DNA of 64,000 nucleotides. It comes from Phycisphaerae bacterium. Its GTDB lineage: Bacteria; Planctomycetota; Phycisphaerae; Phycisphaerales; UBA1924. Position numbers and translations under genes: made by a program. Below the pieces are notes generated by a model, which worked only from the letters and a program-made list of their open reading frames with translations, was not told the origin of the DNA and ran no database searches. Of this stretch, positions 43,299 through 51,048 are shown piece by piece. Where the stretch lies: NCBI GenBank assembly GCA_030432255.1, contig JAUIHS010000009.1, positions 62,001-126,000 on the forward strand. Direction: 5' to 3'. Each line of letters opens with the position of its first letter. Within the stretch, counting starts at the first letter, position 1.

Positions 43299-44344
43299 TG
43301 CGGCACGGATCCATCGGGTGCATGCTGCTGGCCGCGACTGTCCTGTCCGGTTGCACCGCCCCGCGCGGGGGCGAGGGTAACGATTCGATTGTCCGGACCG
43401 AGGCGTCGACGACTGCGATCATCGAGTCCAGCGAGCCGTGGCGTTACGGCTCGGTTCCCGGGCAGATCATCCGCACCGACCACTACCGCATCTACACCAC
43501 CGAGAAGAGTGATGTCCTGACGCGCAGGCTCGCGACATTTCTCGAGACGGCGCTGGAGCGCTACCGGACGGCCTTCACCGATCTCCCGGCACCGGCCCAG
43601 CGCCTGGATACGTACCTGATGGACAACCGGTCGCAATGGGAGCGCGTGTCAAAGCAGTTGATGGGCGACGCTTCGGACCAGGTCATCCGGATCCGGCGCG
43701 GCGGCTATGCGTCCCGCGGCATCGGCGTCTACTACGACCTCGGGTTGTTCGACACCTTTGCGATTGCATCCCACGAGGGATGGCACCAGTACACGCAGCG
43801 CATCACGATGGATCGTGACGGCATTCCGCTGCCCATCTGGCTGGAGGAAGGCATTGCGACGTGGATGGAGGGCTTCCGGTGGGAGCAGGATCGCCCGGCG
43901 TTCAACCCGTGGATCAACGTGGAGCGATTCGACCAGCTCCGCCGCGCTCACAGAGCGGGCCGCCTGGTGCCGCTGGAGGACCTGCTGCACAAGCGCCCGC
44001 AGGACTTCCTCGACAGCACAGGCGAGGGGATGCTCGACTACTACGCTCAACTCTGGGCGCTCGTGCACTTCCTGAACGAGGGTGACGAGGGCAGGCATTC
44101 GGAGGGTCTGCGAAGGGTGCTGCGAGAGTCGATGGATGGCTCGATGCACCGCACGCTTCTGAACTCCGCTCCGCAGAATGAACTGCTTCGAGCGACGCTG
44201 ACGCGCACCGGCACGCTGGTCTTCGAGGTGTACTTCGACGAGGACCTTGAGGGTGTGAATACGCGCTACCAGGCGTTTATCGCAGCCCTGGCCCGGCCGG
44301 GCTCGCGTGAGGCGATCGTCGCCGGCCGGTCGCCCCAGGAATGA
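43295..44344 (+). CDS. Lipoprotein with HExxH zinc-metallopeptidase motif (DUF1570-like)
   Basis: 349 residues. A lipoprotein signal ends at LSGC (Cys20). The motif HEGWH is at 160-164 and is followed about 20 residues later by PIWLEEGIATWMEG (183-194), whose Glu would be the third zinc ligand; this is the gluzincin arrangement of DUF1570-type planctomycete proteins. The enzyme is probably anchored in the periplasm or outer membrane and cleaves unknown proteins or wall peptides. The start overlaps the valS stop by ATGA, an odd partnership that suggests only shared expression. Confidence 0.82.
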   Translation: MMRHGSIGCMLLAATVLSGCTAPRGGEGNDSIVRTEASTTAIIESSEPWRYGSVPGQIIRTDHYRIYTTEKSDVLTRRLATFLETALERYRTAFTDLPAPAQRLDTYLMDNRSQWERVSKQLMGDASDQVIRIRRGGYASRGIGVYYDLGLFDTFAIASHEGWHQYTQRITMDRDGIPLPIWLEEGIATWMEGFRWEQDRPAFNPWINVERFDQLRRAHRAGRLVPLEDLLHKRPQDFLDSTGEGMLDYYAQLWALVHFLNEGDEGRHSEGLRRVLRESMDGSMHRTLLNSAPQNELLRATLTRTGTLVFEVYFDEDLEGVNTRYQAFIAALARPGSREAIVAGRSPQE

Positions 44345-44404
44345 CGCGGAAGTGCAGGAGCCGTGCACTTCGGTTCCGGCGCGGCCAAGTCTGCCGGCTC
44401 GGTG

Positions 44405-44416
44405 TATCCTGAGCCC
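44405..44416 (+). promoter_or_regulatory. -10 hexamer of a putative leaderless promoter (GNAT gene)
   Basis: TATCCT (44405-44410) is followed by six bases and the ATG at 44417. No Shine-Dalgarno sequence is present. Confidence 0.5.
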
Positions 44417-44926
44417 ATGAGCGGTCCCTCCGAATCCGTACTCCATCCGAACCCCGGTGACATATCGATCCGCCTTGCCACGGCTGACGACCAGGGGCCG
44501 ATCAATGGCATCTTCATGGAGGACACGATCACCGAGGGTGTCACGGTGATCGATGCCTCGGGCCTGGTTGATGAGTACTTGGGCAACGAGGACTCGCGGC
44601 TTTGGATCGCGGAGCACACGGAGTCCGGCGAGCCGGTGGGCATCGTCGGCGTCTGGCATGCGGACGACCACATTGCCGAGTTGCGCCGGCTCCGGGTGAT
44701 GACGCGGTATCGAAAGCGGGGCATCGGTCGGCGGCTGGTCGAGACAGCGTTGAGCCATTGCCGGGAGCGCGCCTACCTGAAGATCACGCTGGATACGTAC
44801 GTGAACCGTGCCGCAGCAATTGCGCTCTTCGAGGCATTCGGCTTCGAACTCGCGCGGACGCGTGAGGTGGATGGCAAGAAAGTTCAGGATTTCTACCTGA
44901 ACCTCTATCGCGACGTTGTTGAGTAG
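44417..44926 (+). CDS. GNAT-family N-acetyltransferase
   Basis: 169 residues with the GNAT fold. The acetyl-CoA loop is RVMTRYRKRGIGRRLVE (near 95-111, R-x-x-G-x-G/A type), and VNRAAAIALFEAFGFE near 135 is the typical C-terminal helix and strand. It transfers an acetyl group from acetyl-CoA to an amine, either a small molecule or a protein; the substrate cannot be inferred. The start at 44417 is supported by TATCCT 6 bases upstream; an upstream in-frame ATG at 44363 is disfavoured. Confidence 0.87.
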   Translation: MSGPSESVLHPNPGDISIRLATADDQGPINGIFMEDTITEGVTVIDASGLVDEYLGNEDSRLWIAEHTESGEPVGIVGVWHADDHIAELRRLRVMTRYRKRGIGRRLVETALSHCRERAYLKITLDTYVNRAAAIALFEAFGFELARTREVDGKKVQDFYLNLYRDVVE

Positions 44927-45092
44927 CGAAGCGGCCCCGGGGACCTGGGAGTCCAATAACCATCTTGCCCAGATCACCAAAAGACAGACTTTGGGATTCC
45001 GCATGCTTTCGCGCGCACATCGGCAACCGTCCCGGCTCACTCACGTACACATGAGTTGAACGGATTTGCCTGCACTTCCTCGAAAACGAATC
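44927..45092. other. First part of the intergenic stretch after the GNAT gene; no gene seen
   Basis: The gap between the GNAT stop and the convergent MFS stop is about 410 bases. In this first part I find no convincing reading frame, hairpin or promoter. The second part contains the candidate small RNA and its terminator. Confidence 0.5.
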
Positions 45093-45121
45093 TTGCCCGG
45101 AAGTGAAACCAAGGCTATCCT
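45093..45121 (+). promoter_or_regulatory. Sigma-70 type promoter of the candidate small RNA
   Basis: TTGCCC (45093-45098) and TATCCT (45116-45121) with exactly 17 bases between them; each box matches four of six consensus positions. The expected start of transcription is near 45128. Confidence 0.45.
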
Positions 45122-45127
45122 GAGAAT

Positions 45128-45301
45128 TGGAAAAGGGTAACCGTTCCAACTTGAAGTCAGTCACGCCCGGCGATGCTGTTCGTCTGATCTTTGGCGTGTG
45201 ACCCGCAACATGTTTGCGGCGCGTCTTGCTGGCTTCCCCTAACTTTGGCTTCCCTCTTACTCAACGCCCCGGACTTGCAGATCAGCAGGTCTGGGGTTTT
45301 T
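45128..45301 (+). ncRNA. Candidate novel small RNA, about 170 nt
   Basis: The stretch between two convergent genes has a promoter upstream (45093-45121) and an intrinsic terminator at its end. Inside are three possible hairpins: TTGGAA/TTCCAA (45127-45132 with 45144-45149), GTCACGCC/GGCGTGTGAC (45160-45167 with 45193-45202, 2-base bulge) and CCGCAA/TTGCGG (45203-45208 with 45214-45219, 5-base loop). A single-stranded region then carries the same octamer GGCTTCCC twice (45231-45238 and 45247-45254). Repeated C-rich unpaired motifs before a terminator are typical of regulatory RNAs that bind purine-rich ribosome-binding sites. It does not resemble 6S, tmRNA, SRP or RNase P RNA. A 10-codon ORF (45210-45242) is inside but has no Shine-Dalgarno. 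Confidence 0.5.
45267..45301 (+). terminator. Intrinsic terminator, plus strand
   Basis: CCCCGGACTTG (45267-45277) pairs with CAGGTCTGGGG (45286-45296) through 11 pairs including two G-T wobbles; the loop has 8 bases. Five T residues follow directly (45297-45301). The other strand has no T-run, so it serves only plus-strand transcripts. Confidence 0.85.
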
Positions 45302-45336
45302 CCTGCGCGCACTGCCTTTCCGCAGTTCCCCCGGAT

Positions 45337-46557
45337 TCACCCTCTTCTCATGCCGGAACGCCACGCCACCACGCTCAGGAAGATCACCATCACGAACGCG
45401 AGCAGTGTCATCGTGAACCCCCGATGCAGCGCCAGTGATTCGGCGCCCGCCACCGCCGCGAGTCCCACCATCGGACCACCCGCGTAGCCGAGGCCGATCA
45501 GCGCTTCGTGTCGTCCGCCGGCGTCGACCTCCGCTGAACCCACCTCGAGCGCGTAGTAGATGGCGGCCGCGTACACCGCACCGAGTCCCCCACCGAAGAG
45601 CGCGAGCGCGACTGCCAGGCTGAGCGGTGAACCCGCTGCGATGCAACCTGCAAACCCCACGACCATCAGGACGCCGAAGATCACCGGTGCGCTGCGCACG
45701 CCATGCCATCGGTGCGTCCCCTGCATCATCGCGAAGACGACAACCCGACTGATCATCCACGTCGAAGCAAAGATCGTGCGCACGCCTTCCCGGACACCGG
45801 CGGCTTCCACCAGTGAAGGAAGCAAAGGTGTGACGATCGACATCAGCAGGTAACTCATCACGAGCAGGCACCGGCACATGTTCAGAAGACGCCGGAACAA
45901 CTCCAGTTCAGACTCCGAGTGCTCGTGCCCACTGGCACCATGCTCGGACGCATGCGCACCAATGAAGGGAATGAAGAACAGCGTGGCAAGCAGCACACCG
46001 CCGAGCGCCGCCAGGACCGACAACGGATCGTGCGCCAGCAGCGGCTGCATCAGCCAGAAGGAAACCGCGACTGCCGACGCCCACGAGATGTTGAAGACGC
46101 CCGTCGCGCGGCGGAGCGCTGTGCCGCGCCGTCCGCCCGAGACGTAACTCTCCACCAGAGGCCAGAACCACCCACTGAGGATCGAGTTGACAACACAGAA
46201 GATCCAGACCGACGCAGGGTCTCGCCACAGCACCGGCACGAAACACATCGCACCCATGCCCGCGAGCAGCAGCGCCACCGCACCACGATGCGACAGACGT
46301 CCGGCCAGACGCCCGAAGACCCGGCCCGCGGTCAGGGCCGCGGCGACGTACGCGACCCCCACCACCACGGCCAGACCGAGGTTTGCGGCTTCGCCGTACC
46401 CGAACTGCCGCTCGGTGACGAAGTAGATGCCGTTGATCGCGGCCCCGGTAGAAAGGCTCCCGAGCCAGGTGATGGCGCCCACGGCCCAGAGCGGGCTTCC
46501 CCGGTGCGCAGGCGTCTCGTCTCTGCCCCGTTGCTTCACTGTCGATCGGACCGCCAT
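45337..46557 (-). CDS. Major facilitator superfamily transporter
   Basis: 406 residues with about twelve membrane helices and a charged, His-rich central loop near 205-225 (SEHGASGHEHSESE). The family loop motif between helices 2 and 3 is seen as GRVFGRLAGRLSHRG near 80-95. MFS proteins of this size exchange small solutes or export drugs using the proton gradient; the substrate is unknown. I chose the ATG at 46557 (AAAGGGG about 9 bases upstream). Convergent with the small RNA, and divergent from tRNA-Arg. Confidence 0.85.
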   Translation of the reverse strand: MAVRSTVKQRGRDETPAHRGSPLWAVGAITWLGSLSTGAAINGIYFVTERQFGYGEAANLGLAVVVGVAYVAAALTAGRVFGRLAGRLSHRGAVALLLAGMGAMCFVPVLWRDPASVWIFCVVNSILSGWFWPLVESYVSGGRRGTALRRATGVFNISWASAVAVSFWLMQPLLAHDPLSVLAALGGVLLATLFFIPFIGAHASEHGASGHEHSESELELFRRLLNMCRCLLVMSYLLMSIVTPLLPSLVEAAGVREGVRTIFASTWMISRVVVFAMMQGTHRWHGVRSAPVIFGVLMVVGFAGCIAAGSPLSLAVALALFGGGLGAVYAAAIYYALEVGSAEVDAGGRHEALIGLGYAGGPMVGLAAVAGAESLALHRGFTMTLLAFVMVIFLSVVAWRSGMRRG

Positions 46558-46612
46558 CCAATGATCCCCTTTGCCAAACGGCGGCAGAAATCGTAGCATT
46601 GCGTGTTCACGC

Positions 46613-46686
46613 GCGCGTGTAGCTCAATTGGATAGAGCGCTGGCCTCCGAAGCCAGAGGTTGTGGGTTCGACCCCCGCCACGCGTA
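46613..46686 (+). tRNA. tRNA-Arg(CCG)
   Basis: A 74-base cloverleaf. Acceptor GCGCGTG pairs with CACGCGT (first pair G-T), anticodon arm CTGGC-CTCCGAA-GCCAG gives anticodon CCG, T arm GTGGG-TTCGACC-CCCGC. Discriminator A; CCA is not encoded. Confidence 0.97.
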
Positions 46687-46718
46687 TTCTGAGGGGGGAT
46701 CCCGAAACAACAACAGGT

Positions 46719-48221
46719 TCAGGCGGGGGGCAGTTCCAGTGCAGTGCGCAGGGGACCGAGGTGCGATTCGTATGCCTTCCACCGCCCCACTGACGACTTG
46801 TAGATGGGCTGCCGTACCTGGTCATAGCTTGCGGTCGCGATGTGGTGTTCCGACTCGTGGTACCTGAGGCATGCATCGTCGAAGGGCAGACCGAGGAACT
46901 CAAGGAGTCCACGGACCTGACCATCGAGGTCCGAGACGAGGTCTTCGTAGACGACATCGATCATCGGGACCTCCAGGACCGACGACCAGTGCGCCATGAG
47001 ACGTTCGTATGACCTGTAGTACCGACCCAGGTCGGTCAGGTCGGTATTGAAGTCGATCGCATCGGTCAATTCCTGGAAGTAACAGGACAAGCAGGTGTCG
47101 AACGGATTGCGCCGGCAGTGTACGACGTGCGCTTCGGGAAACAGGATCGATATCAGACCGAGGTGCAGCAGGTTCTGCGGCATCTTGTCGACGACCCGGT
47201 CCGCTCTGCGCGCCACCTTCTTCAGGCGCTTCACGTAGCCATTGGCGGCCCGATCAAGCTGGTGCTGCTTCAGGCCATCCAGCAACTCGGCGTACGGCGC
47301 GGACCCCGAGAGCAGGTCCATCGAAATCTCGGTCATCCACATCAGTTCGCCGGCGCCCGCGGCCTGCGGGTGCGCGGCGATGATCTTCTCGACGAGGCTC
47401 GTCCCTGAGCGGGGCATCCCGACCACGAAGATCGGAAGTGATGCGCTGCGCCCGAGGGCTGACGTCACCCGGGGAAGGCTCGCGAGTCGGTCAGCGTTCC
47501 AGACTCGAATGAGATCGTCGATCGCGGCATCGTGTGCATCCGCATCGAATGCCGATCCCTTCAATCCATTGGCAGTGACGAAGACCTGCCATGCCTCATC
47601 GTGTCGGTTGATCCGGTCGAGGAGGCGTCCGAGGATGAAGCCGCACGCCGCGCGGGCGTCCTCGGGTTGGGACTCGCTGTCGACGAGGGCGCGCAGGCGC
47701 GTGACGGCCTCCTCGGTCCGACCGGCGCCGGGTGCCGCGTGCCCGAACTCGAAGAGCACGCCGGCGTGCTCCGTTCCGGTATCGACGATGGGCCTCAGCG
47801 TCTCCCACGCCTCGGACTTGTTTCCTGCCAGGCGAAGTACCCGCGCCCTCTCCGCGACGTAGTCCGCCTCCCCGGGGAGCAGTTCGAGAGCCCGGTCCAG
47901 CGACTTCAGCGCCAGATCAAGCCGCCCGAGCATGCGACGAGTCCGACCCAGTTCGAAGTGGAAGTCGCTGATGGAGTCATCGAGCCGGATCGCGTCCCGG
48001 AATCCGGACTCCGCCAGTTCCAGTTGACCGGCTGCCAGGCAGGCCCGACCACGATGGAATCGTGGCACCGGATGGCGGCGGTTTGCCCGACCTGCCCGAT
48101 CGTAGGCTGCCGCGGCTGCCTCGAAGCGACCTTCGTTCATCAGGCGTCCCGCTTCGGCCATGGCCGCATCGAACGCCGCGGCGTCCCCGGAGTTCTGACC
48201 TGATCGTGCCTTCGCAGCCAT
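46719..48221 (-). CDS. TPR-sulfotransferase fusion protein
   Basis: 500 residues. The first 200 are TPR-like helical repeats (for example FHFELGRTRRMLGRLDLALKS near 90). The rest is a PAPS-dependent sulfotransferase: the 5'-phosphosulfate loop is VVGMPRSGTSLVEKI near 265-277, and the 3'-phosphate site is the CRRNPFDTCLSCYF stretch near 372-385. Such enzymes move a sulfate group from PAPS to a sugar, protein or lipid. No signal peptide is seen, so it acts in the cytoplasm. Multi-gene families of this architecture occur in planctomycetes. The start has TAGACT 6 bases upstream and no Shine-Dalgarno. Confidence 0.9.
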   Translation of the reverse strand: MAAKARSGQNSGDAAAFDAAMAEAGRLMNEGRFEAAAAAYDRAGRANRRHPVPRFHRGRACLAAGQLELAESGFRDAIRLDDSISDFHFELGRTRRMLGRLDLALKSLDRALELLPGEADYVAERARVLRLAGNKSEAWETLRPIVDTGTEHAGVLFEFGHAAPGAGRTEEAVTRLRALVDSESQPEDARAACGFILGRLLDRINRHDEAWQVFVTANGLKGSAFDADAHDAAIDDLIRVWNADRLASLPRVTSALGRSASLPIFVVGMPRSGTSLVEKIIAAHPQAAGAGELMWMTEISMDLLSGSAPYAELLDGLKQHQLDRAANGYVKRLKKVARRADRVVDKMPQNLLHLGLISILFPEAHVVHCRRNPFDTCLSCYFQELTDAIDFNTDLTDLGRYYRSYERLMAHWSSVLEVPMIDVVYEDLVSDLDGQVRGLLEFLGLPFDDACLRYHESEHHIATASYDQVRQPIYKSSVGRWKAYESHLGPLRTALELPPA

Positions 48222-48233
48222 GGGGGCAGTCTA
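48222..48233 (-). promoter_or_regulatory. -10 hexamer of a putative leaderless promoter (sulfotransferase)
   Basis: On the minus strand TAGACT (48233-48228) is followed by six bases and the ATG at 48221. No Shine-Dalgarno sequence is present. Confidence 0.5.
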
Positions 48234-48338
48234 AAGCAGTTTCAATTCATCTGGGCACGTTGCGGCCGGAGACGACATTCGAGATTCGGGAATTGGGGTG
48301 GAGCGCTCCAGGTTCAGATGCGAAGCGTCGGGCTCCCT

Positions 48339-48351
48339 TATAATCCCGGCC
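48339..48351 (+). promoter_or_regulatory. Consensus -10 hexamer of a putative leaderless promoter (xseB)
   Basis: A perfect TATAAT (48339-48344) is followed by seven bases and the GTG at 48352. No Shine-Dalgarno sequence is present. Confidence 0.6.
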
Positions 48352-48618
48352 GTGAGCAACGCACCGGAACAATCGAGTGGCCCCGAAGAACTGACCTACG
48401 AGCAGGCGATTGCACAGGTTGAGGGGATCATCGAGCGCATCGAGGCCGGCGACGTCGGGCTTGAGGAGTCGCTGACCCAGTATGAACAGGGCATGGCGCT
48501 GCTGAAACGGTGTCGAACCATTCTCGATCGAGTCGATCAGAGGATCACGGAGTTGACGGGCTCCGACCTGCGAGCCAAAGCGAACGATGACGAAGAAGAC
48601 GGAGATCTCCCCTTCTGA
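48352..48618 (+). CDS. xseB: Exodeoxyribonuclease VII small subunit
   Basis: 88 residues matching XseB: the helical hairpin TYEQAIAQVEGIIERIEAGD followed by LEESLTQYEQGMALLKRC, and an acidic C-terminal tail. It joins the large subunit XseA to degrade single-stranded DNA into oligonucleotides; xseA is not in the window. The GTG at 48352 is taken as the start because a perfect TATAAT lies 7 bases upstream. The stop overlaps the start of the prepilin peptidase gene (TGATG). Confidence 0.9.
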   Translation: MSNAPEQSSGPEELTYEQAIAQVEGIIERIEAGDVGLEESLTQYEQGMALLKRCRTILDRVDQRITELTGSDLRAKANDDEEDGDLPF

Positions 48619-50150
48619 TGCCGAACCTTCTGCTCCTTCAATGGGCCGCGTCCCTGGTCGGGACGATCTTCGCCTTCATGTTCGGCGCGGTTGCGGGCTC
48701 ATTCATCAACGTCCTGGTGTACCGGCTGCCCCTGGGGCTGAATGTCATCACGCCCCCGTCCGCATGTCCGCGGTGCGAGACCAAGCTGACCTGGCGCGAG
48801 AACCTTCCGATTGTCGGCTGGCTCCTGCTGCGTGGTCGGTGTCGATTCTGCCGCGAGCCGATTTCCCCTGAGTACCCGATCGTCGAGACGATCGTGGCGT
48901 TGCTCTTCGCGGTGCTGTATGCGTTGTGGTTCTTCAACGACCAGGCGTTGGCGAGTGTCGGTCTTGACCTGAGTGCATGGCGTCCTCCGTGGCCGATCCT
49001 GGGTGGACGGGCGATGCTTCCGGCGCTGGTTGCGGTCCTTTTGCTGGTCGGGACGCTGGTGGCCATCACGATCATCGATGCGCGGACCTTCATGATCCCG
49101 CTGGCGCTGCCGTGGTTTGCGACGATTGTCGGCCTGCTCCTGCACCCGATCCATGCGTGGTGGGTGTACGGGAGCAAGCGCAACCTGGAATGGGCCTTTC
49201 CGGACTGGGAGTGGGTGATTCCGCCGATCCCGTCGGATCAGCCGGGACTGCTCGCGGGCTGCCTGGCCGGGGCGGTAGGACTCGGTGTCAGCCTGCTGCT
49301 GATCCGCCTCGGTGTGCTGCGGCGTTCATTCGCTGACTATGAGTCGTGGGAGGCGGAGCACGCCGCGGCGTCGAAGCGCGAGCCGACTGGCGGGGACGAG
49401 AATTCGCCCGAGGATCCGGCTGAAGCAGGCGATGACATTGACCTGAAGCCGATACTGATGGGTGTCTTCCTGCTGACGGGTCCGGCGGTGGCCTTGCTGG
49501 GCCTTGGGTATGCGTACGCGTTGTCGGCGCAGTTGAACCCGCTCCCGTACACGCTGGGCGGGCTGGTGATGGGATTGCTGGTGGGCGTGCTGCTGCGACG
49601 GATCGTGTCGCGTGATGATGCGGATGGTGGTGAGCCCATCTGGGTGCAATATCCATTTGCACGCCGGGAAATGGGAATTGAACTGCTTTTCCTGCTTCCC
49701 TGCCTTCTGCTCGGCGGTCTGGCGTGGTTCCTGGCTGAGCAGCCGGGCGGCCTGCGTGAGGTGTTGGTGGAGGCGCCGATTGCGTTGCGTGTGCTTGGTG
49801 GCTCTCTGCTGGGCTATTTCGTGGGTGGCGGTGTGATCTGGGGGGTGCGGATCTTCGGGACGCTCGCTTTTGGCAAGGAGGCGATGGGGTTGGGCGACGT
49901 GCACCTTCTCGGTGCGGTGGGCGCGGTGCTGGGTTGGATCAACCCCCTGCTCGCGTTCTTCTCCGCCCTCTTCCTCGGCATTGGCTGGGCCATGCTGAGC
50001 GTCTTTTCGAGCCGGTTGTTCAAGCGGGAGGGGACGGCCTTGCCCTTCGGCCCCCACCTCGCGGCTGCGGCCCTGCTGACACTGTATCTGCGGCCCCTGT
50101 ACGAGTGGGCCATGACGCAACTCTTCAACACGCCGTTGACGCTTCCCTGA
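48618..50150 (+). CDS. Prepilin peptidase (GspO/PilD family) with large central insertion
   Basis: 510 residues, about twice the usual 250-290. Both catalytic aspartates are present: Asp154 in TIIDARTF and Asp427 in GLGDVHLL. The N-terminal cytoplasmic zinc-type domain has two CxxC pairs (Cys50, Cys53, Cys75, Cys78), which also implies N-methylation activity. The extra part is a segment between the aspartates (about 190-380) with additional membrane helices and a hydrophilic acidic loop (about 250-275). It cleaves leader peptides of pilins or type II pseudopilins at the inner membrane. Translationally coupled to xseB. Confidence 0.9.
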   Translation: MPNLLLLQWAASLVGTIFAFMFGAVAGSFINVLVYRLPLGLNVITPPSACPRCETKLTWRENLPIVGWLLLRGRCRFCREPISPEYPIVETIVALLFAVLYALWFFNDQALASVGLDLSAWRPPWPILGGRAMLPALVAVLLLVGTLVAITIIDARTFMIPLALPWFATIVGLLLHPIHAWWVYGSKRNLEWAFPDWEWVIPPIPSDQPGLLAGCLAGAVGLGVSLLLIRLGVLRRSFADYESWEAEHAAASKREPTGGDENSPEDPAEAGDDIDLKPILMGVFLLTGPAVALLGLGYAYALSAQLNPLPYTLGGLVMGLLVGVLLRRIVSRDDADGGEPIWVQYPFARREMGIELLFLLPCLLLGGLAWFLAEQPGGLREVLVEAPIALRVLGGSLLGYFVGGGVIWGVRIFGTLAFGKEAMGLGDVHLLGAVGAVLGWINPLLAFFSALFLGIGWAMLSVFSSRLFKREGTALPFGPHLAAAALLTLYLRPLYEWAMTQLFNTPLTLP

Positions 50151-50206
50151 CACGCTGATGCGGTTACCATAAGGGCGTTCAATGCAACGCTTTCAGGAGA
50201 ATACAC

Positions 50207-50911
50207 ATGCCACGGATTGGTACACACCTCAAGACTCGGCGCGTCGGCATCGCGTCTGCCGGCGTCCTGGCGCTGCTCGGCGGCTCACTGCTCGGCGGCT
50301 GCCAGTCGGGCAAGAAGCCGGGCACGGCCTCCATCGAGGAGACGATGCTCGAGAACCAGGAGCTGCGGGCCCAGCTTGATCGTGCGGACGAGAATCTTCG
50401 TACGGCGCTTGAGGCCAACAGAGGGCTCAACGAACGCGTCCAGCAACTCACCGGCGAACTCGACCAGGCCCGGCGCGACGCCGAAGAACTGGCCAACCGG
50501 GCGCTCGCAGCGGAGACACCTTTTGACAACATCGAGGGCATCACGGTGTCCCGTCACGCCAGCGACATCATCGTGGAGGTCGCGGGTGACGTGCTGTTCG
50601 ACTCCGGCCAGACCTCGTTGAAGCAGTCATCGAAGGCCACGCTCGACCAGGTCGCACGCGTCATCAACTCGACATACGGCTCGAACATGATCCGCGTTGC
50701 CGGTCACACCGACAACGATCCGATCAAGAAGAGCCCGTGGAAGACCAACGAGCGACTCAGTTCAGAGCGGGCGCTCGCGGTTGAAGAGTACCTCTCGCAG
50801 AAGGGCGTCGAAAAGGAACGCATTGAAGTCGTGGCCTACGGCTCGGCGTTCCCGCGCGGCACCAAGCGCGAGAGCCGTCGGGTTGAGATCATCGTTCTCG
50901 GCGCCGGCTGA
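50207..50911 (+). CDS. OmpA-family lipoprotein (Pal-like)
   Basis: 234 residues. A lipoprotein signal ends at LLGGC (Cys32). A coiled coil (about 42-105) leads to an OmpA C-terminal domain (about 120-234) with the peptidoglycan-binding signature GHTDND near 166, followed by NERLSSERALAVEEYL. It links the outer membrane, or whatever membrane holds its lipid, to the cell wall. The ATG has AGGAG 8 bases upstream; TACCAT near 50165 is a possible -10 site. A single gene. Confidence 0.9.
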   Translation: MPRIGTHLKTRRVGIASAGVLALLGGSLLGGCQSGKKPGTASIEETMLENQELRAQLDRADENLRTALEANRGLNERVQQLTGELDQARRDAEELANRALAAETPFDNIEGITVSRHASDIIVEVAGDVLFDSGQTSLKQSSKATLDQVARVINSTYGSNMIRVAGHTDNDPIKKSPWKTNERLSSERALAVEEYLSQKGVEKERIEVVAYGSAFPRGTKRESRRVEIIVLGAG

Positions 50912-51048
50912 GTCGTCGAGCACGAATCGCGTCGGAAGATCATCGGCGGACGGCAGAGGGTACCACCCGCGCACACGCGCCGGCGCCTCCTGCCGCCCGC
51001 CGCTTTGTTTTTGAGACTCACGCATCACCTCTCTCCGGGGGACCGTAC

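Noticed and set aside
45210-45242. Ten-codon ORF within the candidate small RNA
   Set aside because: No Shine-Dalgarno and no -10 at leaderless spacing; its ATG lies in the loop of a hairpin.
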